A stretch of DNA of 64,000 nucleotides, taken from contig JAUIRK010000961.1 in assembly GCA_030549495.1 (NCBI GenBank), forward strand, positions 78,667 to 142,666. Reading direction: 5' to 3'. Positions 1-11,341 of this stretch are shown in pieces; positions within the stretch are counted from its first letter, which is position 1, and every line of letters starts with the position of its first letter. Origin of the DNA: Nectonema munidae. Taxonomy: Eukaryota; Nematomorpha; Nectonematoida; Nectonematidae. Made by a program: the position numbers and the translations under genes. The notes beneath the pieces are model-generated. The model saw nothing but the letters and a program-made list of their open reading frames with translations, was not told the DNA's origin and did no database searches.

Positions 1-345
1 AGATTACAATGAAGTATTGTATCAAAAGCGCTAGAAAGATCCAAAAAAATTGTAACTAGAGATAACCCATTATCCAAATAGTGAGAAACTTTATCGACAA
101 AGATGGAATGAAGTAAAGTAGTTGAGTGATGCTTTTGAAACCCAAACTGTTTTTCATTAATATTGTTCTGCTGAAGCTAATAGGTCTAAAATTAGAAGCA
201 TCAAGTTTATTACCTTTTTTAAATACAGGAATAACTTTGGTATACTTAAAAACAGATGGAAAAGTACAATGTGATATGCAATAGTTGAGACCAATTAGTA
301 AGTATTTGGCCAAAGATGATAAAACAAGTTTGATATTAGCTATTG
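1..345 (-). mobile_element. LINE reverse transcriptase fragment, cut by the window edge
   Basis: Reading the - strand gives a non-LTR reverse transcriptase fragment. One stretch contains KVIPVFKKGNK followed by FRPIS, the usual fingers motif, and a second frame nearer the window edge contains FGFQKHHST and FLDLSSAFDT, the palm motif that carries the first catalytic aspartate. The change of frame near position 170 shows that the copy is decayed. It runs off the left edge, so the catalytic YxDD box would lie outside. The style fits CR1/Jockey-like LINEs; the exact clade is not resolved. Confidence 0.75.
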
Positions 346-829
346 ATATACCATATATATATCTTAACTAAACTCAGTATTTTAAGTCTACAACAATTAA
401 TACAGTAACTTTTTTGTGCATTACTATTTTTTGTCTATATTTTTTATGGGCGTGACTTTTTACCCAAACTCTTTTCCAAATGTAAAAATAATTGAACTGT
501 TTGATTATTTTGAAAGATTAGAGCTTTTTTACATTTTTTTCCAATTATTTTTCTGCTCTTAAGTGAAATAAATGTTTTTATATCTATTTTGGATTTTTCA
601 CTAGCATCTTTTGCTCCAGTCATAAGATCTTTTCAAAATTAAAATTTTATTTACAAGGGCCAAAATTAAAAACAATATTTAGATAACTATATCTGTTAAA
701 TGGGAAAGTCTCAAATATATTATTGATAAAAAATACAAAAGATAAAAATTCAGTTTTTATTTTTAAAAATCGAAAGAACCATGGATGGAATTAATAAAAA
801 TCAAAAAACTTAGGTAGGTAGATAGGTAG
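346..829. other. AT-rich gap, no gene seen
   Basis: The stretch is AT-rich with stops in all frames. A short run of TAGG/AAGG repeats at about 812-838 abuts the next LINE and is probably the simple-repeat tail of that element. Confidence 0.5.
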
Positions 830-2935
830 GAAGGAAGAAATATCTAAGCACTATCGGACTTCTCCATATGCTTGCGAAATGCTTGAGGTATAAAGTTGAA
901 GTTCGAAAGAAGTGTATTGATTAGGCTTGTGAATAGATTAGGAATGAGGGACTTTGGAGAAATTGATTAGTTGTTGAGGGAGTTTGAAGTGTAGAATGCT
1001 GGATTTTTGAGGTGGTAGTTGAAGGATGATTGATTGAGCAAAGGTAGTCGGTGGGTTGTAAAGAATATAGGTCTTAAATAGAAGAAAATAGTGTAGTTAT
1101 TTTTGTCTCTGGGTTCGGAGATTTCAAGTTTGACTCTATGAAGATAATGAGAGAGTTTAGGGCATTGAGGAGGTTCGGGTATAAAAGTAGTTCGAAGAAA
1201 TTAGAGGGTGGGCGATTGAGAGTTTTGACGGATAGTGAGAGAAATGAAGTTCTTGCGTGGTTGTAGTGGCAGCAGGAAAGTAGAAGATGCTGAGGTGTTT
1301 CTTGTTGATTGCAGTTGAATCTACATAGATTGCTTGGTGATTTTTTAATACGGTAGAGATAGGAGTTGCAGGGGTAGTGTCTGGTTAGCCATCTGATTAC
1401 CGATCGTGGTGGGAAGAATTTCATTTTTGACCAAATGTCAAGAATTTGGTTTGGATTATTTATATGTTGGAAGAAAATGGAGGGTGAGGATTGGATGAGT
1501 TCTTGTCTAAGGTTTTGAGTGTTAGATCTAAGTAGAGGGGTATATGTTTCTAGGGGAAATGAGGTAATCGGGATGTAAGGTGTATTTGGGGGTACTTTTT
1601 TAGCTAGCTTATCTACATAAGTGTTTTCTAGAAGGTTTGAGTGAGCTGGGCACCAGTAGAGGTGTATTTCAAAGTAATTTGATAAGTAGGTGAGTTTAGA
1701 AACAAGGGTGTATGTTAAGAATGGGATGTTGTGTTTGAGGCTTAGGTCTTTGATGATGTTTTGTGAGTCTTGTAAAGAAGTGTAGTGTGTTGTAATGTCT
1801 AAGGGAAAACTTATTTTGGCTTATGTAATCGCCAGCATGTAGAAGGGCATAGCATTCACCACTATATATTGGAAGAGAGGGATCAATGGCAGACGTTTTT
1901 GAGTAAACAGGGAAAGGAGAAGGGCCTTTGAAGAGTGCAAAAGCATAGGAAGTTTTGTTTACGGTTTTTGAGCTATCCAGGAATATTCTTAATGAAGTTG
2001 AGGTAAAGTTGGAGCGGGTCGTAATTAGAAGTTTAGCAATGGATTTGATGAAACAGTTGTGAAGAGGGAAAGGTAATGGTGAGGAAGGGTGAAATAAAGG
2101 TAGTGGATTAATTTTGGGTTGGATGAAAATGTTGTTTGAAGAAGACGAAAATTGTTGGAGTAAGGATTTGTAGTCGATTTGAGAGGGTGTAATTTGAGTG
2201 TTATGGAAATAGAAGGACTTAAGATAAGAATTTGGTTCGATGCGTGTCATGATATATTTTTTGGTAGCAGTTTGTTTGAGATGAAGGATTAGAGGAAGGC
2301 AGTTCGTGAAAAATTCTAGGATTATAGTAGGGGAGGTTTTGTAGGCCCTGGTGATTGTGATGAGGCAAAGGCGGTTGATTTTATTTAGATAAGTGAGTGA
2401 TGAGAGGTAGTTTAATGATAGGCCCCATGAAAGAATGCCATACTCAAGCGTAGGAGGATGATTGATTTGTATATAAAAGATGAGTGTTGAATACTTAGAC
2501 CCTATTTATAAGATATAATTTTAGTAAGAGAGAAAAGAGTTGAAGATAGTTTGTGGTATAGGTTTTTGAAGTGGGATGACCAATTGAGGTTTGATTGAAA
2601 GGTGAGCCCTAAATATTTCATGGAGGAAGATGGTTGGATGAGGATATCGCTATATGTTAATAGTGGGAGGTGAGGGGAATGTGTTCGTGTGAAGTGTATA
2701 AGAGTTGATTTTGTTGGGTTAAATTTTACTTTTAATGAATCGGCTGCAAAAGTTAGCGTGTTATAGAGAGAGTTGATGTTCATTATGTTTTCTTTTTGAG
2801 AATTTGAGGTAAAGATGAAGGTTAGATCATCTGAATAGCATTGAAAGAAGGCTGAATTATTAGCTAATATATCTAATAGGGGGTTTATAAGTATAATCCA
2901 GAGGATATCGGAGAGGCTTCAAAGAGAGGTTTATT
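830..2935 (-). mobile_element. 5'-truncated LINE with RT thumb, RNase H and C-terminal zinc-finger region
   Basis: Three - strand open stretches follow one another in the order expected for an RNase H-bearing LINE (I, R1 or LOA-like). Positions 2502-2783 match the end of the reverse transcriptase, with KVKFNPTKST and MKYLGLTF. Positions 1800-2250 match RNase H: FLDSSKT carries the first acidic residue and SGECYALLHA carries the helix glutamate. Positions 1074-1424 match the C-terminal tail, with a C-x3-C-x6-H-x4-C knuckle ending in HLLLSC. The reading frames are offset, so the copy is dead. Homology stops near 2935, which indicates 5' truncation. A GGTA-type simple repeat near 812-838 sits at the 3' end. 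Confidence 0.8.
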
Positions 2936-5400
2936 CATCTTAAATCTTTCTCTCTTAAAAAATTTTCTTAAATCTTTTCTTTCTCGACATTTAAAAATTG
3001 TGTTGGTTTAAACAGACTTTATTTATAAAACAACAAAATGGTTAATTGGAAAATAAAAAATTTAAGTCATATTGGATCCTGGTATGTCTTAATATGGCGT
3101 AAAGAAAGTTAACCAGACTCTATTCTGACATATTGTAGGGCTAGACTTAGTGTTAGTTTCTTTTATTTAATTAGATTTTGAAAATTTTTATTATAATTTT
3201 TAAATCGTAATAAATTTCTTATTCTGATATTGAATTTTAGTATTTTAATTTTTAACTTGATTAGTATCTATATATAAACTAGTCTTTCTAAGATAAGCCT
3301 CATCCAATGTATCAAACTCATAAAAGTTGTACATGAAAAAACCCATTTTTATAAAAAAATAAAAATACTGTTAGAAAGTTCATAAGATGTTGAAGTATTT
3401 TAAAATAAATTTGAGAGAAATTTTATAAACCATTTTTGTTATTTTCAAATATTTCGCAAATAGAAATGTTTTATTCTAAAAATATGAAAAATCGGGAAAG
3501 AATTTAATTCCAAATCATTTATATTTCTGCTCAAAAAATCATTCAAAAACTAAATTGTTTAGTTTTTATGTTTATGTTCTTAGAATCTTAGATAGTTTGA
3601 TTTGTGAGTTAATCTATATTTTTTTGTTATACCTTTATCAAGGTTTAACCAAATATATGTAAAATTATTTTTGAAATAAAGATACCAATAAAATTATAGT
3701 AAAGAATTTCGTTTTATACTTTTTATAAAAGATTATATCTTTACGACTTAACTTTTAAAAATATATTTAAAATTTCAAACAAAGTGTATCATAGGATTTA
3801 TTGTGTGTTTATTTTTTTGATAGTCTAAAAAAAATTTATTTTTTCCTTTTCTAACTAAATAAATTTTTAGGTACGTACACTAAAAATTTTATAATGGCTG
3901 TCAAATAAATTTTATACCCATAGTCTCAGTATTTTTATTTTATGATGATTTTTTCTGTCACTTACCTTAGCTCAGTCTTTTTTTCTTTAATATGTCATTG
4001 TATCAAACAATAAATTTTTTTTGCCAAAAATCATCGTGATCGAAATTTAACAATACTACATTTTATGTAAATTTATAAATGCAATTTAATTAATTTTTTT
4101 AGCCATATAATTTTTTCTTTAACTTTCTTCAATTGCAATGAATTTTTTAATTAAACAGTGTGCTCTTTTGACACCTCCTCGTCGGAAACGTTAAAATACT
4201 AATAATGTGAGATAAGCTTGCCTCCCCTAAAAAATTTTTGGTCTCTTTTAAAAAAATATTCCATAAGGTTATGCGATATAAAAAAGGTTTAAATTTCTGT
4301 CTACGCCACTTTTTGCCCCATCGGTCTAAAGGAATTTAAATAAAATGTTAAGGAATTCTTCGTAATCGTTAGGAAATTTTATAAGATGTTTTGCAGCGTA
4401 GATAATTTCTACCCATAATTCATGGAAGAACCTAAAGCAATGGAAGGAAAGAGTAGCAACAGATAACTGCGCTAAAACAAAATAATGAAAATTTAAAAAT
4501 GCAGGAAATAAGTTTTATAGTATTGATAGATGATTGGAGAACTAGAGTACTTGAAGTGATATTATTTCCAATTCTTATTTAAATTTGTTTATATTTATAT
4601 ACACCATATTACTATTTTTCAGTACACCTTTCAATTTTTAAAGAAATGCCGAATTTTAAGATTTTGGAATAGTACATTATTTTTAACGTACCTTATACTA
4701 CAATGAAATGTAATCTGTTTCTAACAGATTTTCAAATTTGTTTTGCTTATTTCTGGTCTTTTTATACATGTTTTCCTTTTTGTAAAATCAATAAATGTAT
4801 TTTTTTTCTCGCAGATCAGCGTATCAGAGCAGTTATGCTTATATTTTCCACCTTCCATGGCTTTTTGTGTAATTTTAGTGAGTCAAAAACATTATGTCAA
4901 ATATATAAATTATAGACTTCTTTGGTGAATGAAAAATCTAACTGAAATATAACTTGACTGGCAACTGTGTTAAAAATACCTTATACATATTATGTTAGAT
5001 TATAAGAAAAAATTCAAATAATCTTATTTCTTGTTTTTAAATTTATAAGAGTTGAAAACTCTTCCTCACACTTATGGGTAGAAGCAAATGGAACTAGGAG
5101 ACGCAAAACTATTGTCATGCTGACTTAACTTGGACATAAGTTGCAGTCGCGACATTTCAAATAGGTGGAGTCGGAGCCGCAAAATATTTTTCCGACTGCC
5201 CTGGGTAACGGAGTAGAGGTCTCCAGGGTGGATTCTTTAATCTTGGCATTTTGTTTGTGCTAATGAAATTTAAAATATACATACAAAACCAGTGCCGTAG
5301 ACAAGAATTTTCGAGCATTGCCGATTGATTTTCTTATGCCATTCGTAAGATGTACTGATTAAGTGCTTAATATTTTTCAATTTCATTCGTTTTTTTCATA
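2936..5400. other. AT-rich intergenic DNA, nothing recognised
   Basis: No open frame here has recognisable protein similarity on either strand, and I see no repeats with clear ends. The small open frames near 4703-4928 are low-complexity, phenylalanine-rich translations of T-rich DNA. A slightly more GC-rich island lies at about 5100-5240 without coding content. Confidence 0.5.
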
Positions 5401-5859
5401 CAGTTGACTACCTCTATCCCGGAAATCACTAATTCGCACCATCGTTAATCCGGCACTTTGATTATTCCGAGATCTTAAATTTAGTAAAATTATTGATTCA
5501 ATTAACAACTGAGCTTCTTGAAGGTTTAGTAAAATAAAAGTCTCATAAATGAAGAAGAACTAACGAGTCTTTATATATTGCACGGAAAACTAATCAGAGA
5601 AAAAAGAAATCTTTTAAAATTGTCTACACCCAATAGAATCAGTACACCTGAAAATAACATATAAATTCTAATATGCAATAATTTTTTTGTTGTACTTTTA
5701 GTATTAAACTGACATCTGGTGTTGAATTTTAGCTCGAGTCATGTTTATACTGAGAGAAATTGAGTAAGCAAAGTGTGATTTTTTTATTAAGATATGAAGC
5801 ATCATCACTAATTTGAAAAGGCCGAATCCCAAGCATTCCGAATTAGTGAATGTCGACTG
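5401..5859. mobile_element. pogo/Tigger-like MITE with TA target duplication
   Basis: The left end reads CAGTTGACTACC and the right end, on the other strand, reads CAGTCGACATTC. Both continue into CACTAATTCG-like sequence, giving imperfect terminal inverted repeats. A TA dinucleotide flanks each end (5399-5400 and 5860-5861), as expected for Tc1/mariner/pogo insertions. GTTAATCCGGCAC inside the left repeat resembles Tigger ends. The 459-bp body has no transposase, so it is non-autonomous. Confidence 0.75.
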
Positions 5860-5861
5860 TA

Positions 5862-6934
5862 TCGATTCTTTGGGGTACCGGTTCAAGTATGTCGGCAGCC
5901 GCTTTTTTTCGGTAGCCACATAAGTAATTTTGTAGGCGGGTGCGAATACTCTTAATTTATATTTAAGATCGAAAGAAAAGGTGGTAGAGAGAAGGCTTTG
6001 CGAGCACAAAAATAGAAATGGAATGTACTTGGATTATTTATAATTTGGAAAATGCGTGTCAGCTAGTTTTGTCACTCCATTACCAAAAGGTTCCCGACCC
6101 CTGACCTAGATAGGCTATCTGCACTATCAGTTATTTGAAATAAATAATTTTTTGTGGTTAAAACTTATTTATAAAGTTCTGTGTGTATTATTTCTAACAG
6201 AGATACGCAATAGGAACAAAAAACATTCTCTCTAACTCCTGATAACCCTTCTTTTTTTAATAAAACAGCATCAGTTTCAATCATGCCTAAGTTTGTCAGA
6301 TCTTTACATCATCAAACCGAAAAAAGTCATGAACACTTTTTTATTCTTTAACTAAATTAATATGAAACATACTTTGAAAGTAAAAGATGACTTTTTTTTA
6401 CTAAAAAGAGAAAACTATCATCTTTGGAGTTGATTTTTTAAACTTTTTGTGGACATATTAGAGATTAATGAAGGAAAAATCGGGATTCTTCTAAATCCTC
6501 TGGGATTCCGTTGTTAAGCGACGGGGAAACTGGGACAATTCCGAAAAAACAGGACATCTGGCAACCCTAAACATTCCTTTTGATAACTATGCTACACTTT
6601 ACCTTGAGGGGAAATATACTTTGTAACTATTTTTATTGTCATTTGTTTTTATATACAATTTTTCTCAAAGTTAAAAAAATAGAAGGATTTAATTTGATTA
6701 ATGAAAGACAGTTTTTGAAAATTATATCATAAACAAAAAACAGCCAATTTGTTATAAAATGTTGTGTGCTATTTATTATGAAAATGTTGTTGATTCTGTC
6801 GCAGTCGTTTAGTCTCATTATGCATTGAAAAAATTCTACGAAAAACACTCAGATAAACAATATAATCGATAAATGTTTTTACCAGTACATAAAAAAAAGA
6901 ATACCTATTTTAAAGATTAGATATATTTTTTCTT
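5862..6934. other. Intergenic DNA with two possible transposon ends
   Basis: GGTTCCCGACCCCTG at 6089-6103 looks like the right terminus of a hAT-type element (its complement starts CAGGGGTCGGG). GGACATCTGGCAACCC near 6552-6567 also looks like an element terminus. I could not find matching left ends or target duplications, so neither is delimited. The rest is AT-rich and shows no gene. Confidence 0.3.
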
Positions 6935-6997
6935 AAGGTTTTTCTCCTCAAGTATTTTCTTAGACGAATGAATTTGAAATGTTTTTTCTCTCAATAA
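6935..6997 (+). promoter_or_regulatory. Possible 3' splice site and overlapping uORF upstream of ASAH1
   Basis: A pyrimidine-rich tract ends in TTTTCTTAG at 6963, only 16 bases before the ASAH1 start, which looks like an intron or trans-splicing acceptor for a 5' untranslated exon. An upstream ATG at 6968 opens a nine-codon frame that stops at 6997. It overlaps the true start at 6979 in another frame and could dampen translation. Confidence 0.4.
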
Positions 6998-8169
6998 TTT
7001 TGTGCTTTTCTTCAATATTCACTGAATTTTCCTGTTATTTATTATTTAAAAATCCGAGTGCCCTTTTTAAATGTGAAACATCAATATCTTATCCTAATAA
7101 CAGTTTTTTGATTCCCAAAGCAAATGTTTCCCTGACAGATACCCCCAAAACTCGTTGGAGATCTGTACTCATTTCTCGAAAGGAATACATTCAAGACTTG
7201 GTAAACATTGTCAAGGATTACGACGTAGCTTTCACAGATGGAAAATTGCTCAAAATCATTAGTTTAATTTTACCCAACTTTATCAACTATTTTCCGTATC
7301 CCTACAACGAAGAGTTGATTGGAATCTCGGAGATCACTGGAGTCCCCCTCAGTGAAATTTTGGTGTATAACTTGTTTTTTGAATTTTTTGGCTTCTGCAC
7401 TTCCATCCTAACAGAAGGGAAAGCAGACGAGGGTGTGTACCACGTGAGGAACTTGGATTTTGGCGTTTTCCTCGGTTGGAACGAGAACTCGCACTCGTGG
7501 AAGATTTCAGAAGCGCTGAAGAAGCTGACTCTTCAAGTCGACTTCACTGACGGCAACGAACATGTCATTTACAGGGGAGTCGTGTTTGCCGCGTACATCG
7601 GAGTCCTCACCTCCCTCAAACCCAACTCCTTTTCCTTCACCGTGAACTCGCGCTTCGACTTTTCCCGTCCCTACGCCGGCCTGATTCACTGGCTCAGTGG
7701 CAACCAGTCCTTTACCCCCATCACCGTTCTCTCTCGCAATTTGATGCGCAGGGCACTCACCTTCCAGCAAGCCAAGCACTTTCTCTCTACCGCTTACTTG
7801 GTAGGCCCTGCGTACTTCATTCTCGCTGGTAGGTTTGCGCACCAGGGGGTCGTGATTACACGTAACTACACCTCCACCCTCTTTGTAGACCCTCTGGGCC
7901 CTTCCAGCAACAAGTGGTTTGCGATCCAAACTAATTACGATCACTGGAAAAAGCCTTTTTTTCTAGATGACCGCAGAAGTTCTGCCTATTTTTGCCTGAA
8001 TCATTTCATTCAGTCTCCTCAGAATGTGAGCAAGCGAACTCTTTACAACTTGCTTTCAACAAGACCCAACTTGAACAAACTCACTGTCTACACCTCCATC
8101 ATGAATGTCAGGGCGAATCTTTTTGAAACTTTTATCGCTACCTGCCCCTCACCTTGTCCTCCTTGGTAG
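6979..8169 (+). CDS. ASAH1: Acid ceramidase (N-acylsphingosine amidohydrolase)
   Basis: The enzyme hydrolyses ceramide to sphingosine and fatty acid in the lysosome. The protein has 396 residues, against 395 in human ASAH1, with a hydrophobic signal sequence at 1-23. The family cleaves itself in front of the catalytic cysteine, here Cys140 in FFGFCTSIL. Other active-site residues align: Arg157 and Asp160 in HVRNLDFG, Asn319 in QTNYDHW and Arg332 in LDDRR. The acidic residue of human NERF (Glu225) is Ser224 here (NSRF), which is unusual. KLTVYT and the final CPSPCPPW match ASAH1 better than the shorter paralogue NAAA. There are no introns in the coding region. The middle of the gene, about 7430-7950, is clearly richer in G/C-ending codons than its ends. 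Nothing downstream shares its strand closely enough to suggest an operon. Confidence 0.95.
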   Translation: MFFLSIILCFSSIFTEFSCYLLFKNPSALFKCETSISYPNNSFLIPKANVSLTDTPKTRWRSVLISRKEYIQDLVNIVKDYDVAFTDGKLLKIISLILPNFINYFPYPYNEELIGISEITGVPLSEILVYNLFFEFFGFCTSILTEGKADEGVYHVRNLDFGVFLGWNENSHSWKISEALKKLTLQVDFTDGNEHVIYRGVVFAAYIGVLTSLKPNSFSFTVNSRFDFSRPYAGLIHWLSGNQSFTPITVLSRNLMRRALTFQQAKHFLSTAYLVGPAYFILAGRFAHQGVVITRNYTSTLFVDPLGPSSNKWFAIQTNYDHWKKPFFLDDRRSSAYFCLNHFIQSPQNVSKRTLYNLLSTRPNLNKLTVYTSIMNVRANLFETFIATCPSPCPPW

Positions 8170-8280
8170 AGAGAGACTTACACCTTCAATCTCCTATCTT
8201 ATCATTTGTACTACTAAATTAATATATTATCTCTCATATACATATATAATGAGTGACTCATTAAAAATATCTATCTAGTC

Positions 8281-8286
8281 AATAAA
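8281..8286 (+). terminator. Polyadenylation signal of ASAH1
   Basis: AATAAA lies 112 bases after the ASAH1 stop codon, on the coding strand. It is the first clear hexamer downstream. Confidence 0.6.
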
Positions 8287-8299
8287 AGTATCCAATCCT

Positions 8300-10281
8300 T
8301 TTTCTATTTGAAAGACTACTCAGTCATTTTAATTTGTGCTAACGTAGATTTAAACTTCGCTATAGAGGAGTTTTTTATTGTAAACAGAGTGGCCTCCTGG
8401 CGGTGATATTTCTAGAGCCAATTACTCTTCTAAATCCTTGCTTATTTCCTTTCTGGAGTTATGAAAGTTTATTGCTCTACTTTGCACACACATAGTCATT
8501 TTAATCATAAGCTCTTTTCAAGTACATATCATATTGCAGATCTTTTATCTGCTCCATTATATAACAATCAAGGTCATCTTTTGGTTTTGATCTTATTAGC
8601 TTATTTGTTTTCTTTAAAATGTGTAAAACATATAGAGATTTTTATTATGCATAGTTATCTAAAAGGCAAATTTTTAAAAATTGGTTGACATCATTTGTGA
8701 ACGCTCCTAATAGCAGATTTCGCGAATCTTTTACATGGCATGAATGAAGCATTTTCAACTTCTAATTTTGCTAACATCTGTTCGAATCCTATCTTTCAAA
8801 AAGGGTTGCTTTATCGTTGAGTTTTTAAGTTTTTGTTATAATTTTAAAAATGGTAGCGCCAACTGATCATGCCTAGGTTGTTTTAGATATAGTGCGTTTG
8901 ACTGTCCTAGTTCCATTCCCAAGCACTACGCACCATTGAACAACGGTTGTTTACTTCGGCTCCACGAACATATGTTTCCTTCAATGATTTTATCACTTAA
9001 ATTGTGGATTAAGTTTGGATAGAGCCAGTCACTTGTTGGCTTTTTAGACTTGTTCCAAAGATCGCCAAAGAAATAAGTAAAACTATATTCCATTTAAAAA
9101 TTCAAAGGGCATTGTATGTTCTGTAATTCTCGTGTTCAGACATTTGAACGAATTTTGTTAATTAAATTGTGTGCATTTTGCTTATACTAGTGTAATTTTG
9201 TCGAAATTGTCTTTGTTCAAAAAATAGAAGATAAAAAGAAATGTCATACGTCAAAGTGAAAACGAATCAGAAATTAAAGGGTGCATTCTTTTTAGAAATG
9301 AGCAAAACACTGAAATAAAAGAAACACGTGCTTTATTGAAACTAAGAACAATTAATCTAATTGTTAATTAAACTAAACAATTAATCAATATTCTCAGGAA
9401 AAATAGGATGCAACTTTTCAGTGAAATAATGCAAGAAGTGGTAGAATAAAAGAAATCTTATTCCACACTTACGAATGTAATACTACTTGCAATAAAAACA
9501 GCAGGAATAATTCTTTTCATTTATTTCCTACTCTTTCAGCAAACCGAATTAAATTTTATTTTTAAGCCTTTGTAAGACTCAGGTTTTTGGAAACGAATCA
9601 TCAGCTTACTTTTTTCAATTCGTTTTTATACAACCTAAGGCAGACTATTTTACTTTATGTGTCACAAGTGTCCCAATGACTTGAATGTGTTAAGTGCTTC
9701 TATAATGGAATTTTTTTAAAAGTTAAGTGAAAAATAAGAAACATTGTGCTACAAATTTTTTCATATATAAGTATAAATAAATTGAAATGATAAAATAATT
9801 GCAAAGTTTATCAATTGAAAAAAAAACAATTCTTTGAAGGAATTGCGCACGAATAAGTTTTCGCCGCGAAATTATAAATCGAGCCGTAATTGATATTTGA
9901 AATATGCTTTGAACAATTTTTTTTATCAAATCCATTACCTTTCATTCGTGACTTTGAATCATTTTAAAGTGTTTATTTCTTTTAAAAAGCTTTTGTAATT
10001 TTCATAGAAAATACTTTTTGAAAAGTGAGAAAGATTGAAATAAAGAGTTCATTATTTCTACTTGAGCGCATGTTGAGTGTACTTTGTTGTGGGTATGGAC
10101 ACCCGATGTAGATTTGTGTCAAATCATGTAATCTCGTCAGTATATAACGCGCTAACAAAGAGAAGGTAGAACTAGAACAACCAGATGTGTCATTTGACAC
10201 ATTTTGAATTTATATGTCTTATTATTTCGGTGTTTTATAAGATTCAATTTGTGATTCTGTTTTATCATCATTATTTTTGTC
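8300..10281. other. Intergenic DNA, nothing recognised
   Basis: The region is AT-rich. The small open frame at 8461-8688 and those at 9723-10479 on the - strand show no known motif and no codon bias. No transposon ends were found. Confidence 0.5.
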
Positions 10282-11118
10282 CCGGGAATTAACGGGAAAA
10301 ATATTAATCCCGGGTTCCTGGGAATTGAATTTTGTCAAAAATTTTTCAAATAGTCTAAACTTTGATTTAATCAAAAAATGAATAACTAAATAGAATATAA
10401 TTAAAAGTTTGCTATTGTTATCAATTTTATAGGTTATGAAAATTTTGAAAGCCTTATTTTTATTGCAAACTATATGCAAAAAAGTTATATTTTCTCATAC
10501 TGTATAAACTTTAAAAAAACAGTTAATACTTTTTTCACTCAGCGGAGTCCTTATTTTTGTTATGAACAAACTGGCTGCTGAAAAAGCTCAGATTCCACCG
10601 AAGTCGAAGGGATAATTCTTAAGCATTTTCTAGCAGAATAATGTTAGAAGATTGACTTCCTGTTGCTTCAAGCTTATTTATTTCTTGTTTCAAACTTTGA
10701 GTTGTCTTTTCTAGCTTTTCTTCCAAAATCAAAGATTCGCAATATCAGATAAGCCTTTTCCTAAATTTAAATATTGTAGTAAGTTAAAATTAGTTTCGGA
10801 TTTCGTCTTTGAACAACTCTTTTAGTAAATGCTTTTTTTTTAATTCATTGCAAATAGTGAACTTTGCTTTTTTAATTATAATTAAAAAAAATTAAACTAA
10901 GCACAAAATTCTTTTTAGATTAACAGGGTATTTATGTAAATTAAAATTATCAATCAATATAAACTTAATTTTTTTCAATTACATTTTGTTAAATTTTTAT
11001 TATATTCTTGGGAACGCAAATTGCCCTTTTTCCAGGTTCCCGGGAAAGAATCACTAATTCCCGGCAACGCATATTGTCATTTTTTGAGTCGTGATTCCGT
11101 TTTCCCGGGAATGTTGAG
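10282..11118. mobile_element. Candidate inverted-repeat element rich in CCCGGGAA motifs
   Basis: CCCGGGAATTA near 10282 and CCCGGGTTCCTGGG near 10311 have inverted counterparts near 11032-11064 (CCAGGTTCCCGGG, TAATTCCCGG) and a further TTCCCGGGAA at 11102. The core between them is AT-rich and has no transposase. This arrangement suggests a non-autonomous DNA element of roughly 800 bp, perhaps of hAT type. Exact ends and a target duplication were not found. Confidence 0.4.
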
Positions 11119-11341
11119 AGTTTTAATCATTTTTCCTGATTTTTTTGAAAATTTTATTTCAAAATTTGTGTGAAATAGTTGGCTTTTAAATTTCCTTTCT
11201 TGTATCTTAATTATATTTGAATAAAAAATAAAAATAATTTTTCATTTTACATTAATTGACGCTTTTCCTAAATAACTTTTATATGTTGAAAGGAAGTATA
11301 TCGGTTTACATTTTAGAAAGAGAGAAGGACTTCTCGAGTAA

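Noticed and set aside
4703-4928. Two overlapping small + strand frames
   Set aside because: Phe/Cys-rich translations of T-rich DNA without any coding signal.
5704-6009. 101-codon frame on the - strand
   Set aside because: It overlaps the end of the pogo-like MITE and shows no family motif.
7507-7944. Long open frame on the - strand inside ASAH1
   Set aside because: It is the antisense of the GC-rich part of a clear gene and has no family features.
6979-8169. NAAA instead of ASAH1
   Set aside because: Length, the CPxPCxxW end and the KLTVYT region fit acid ceramidase better.
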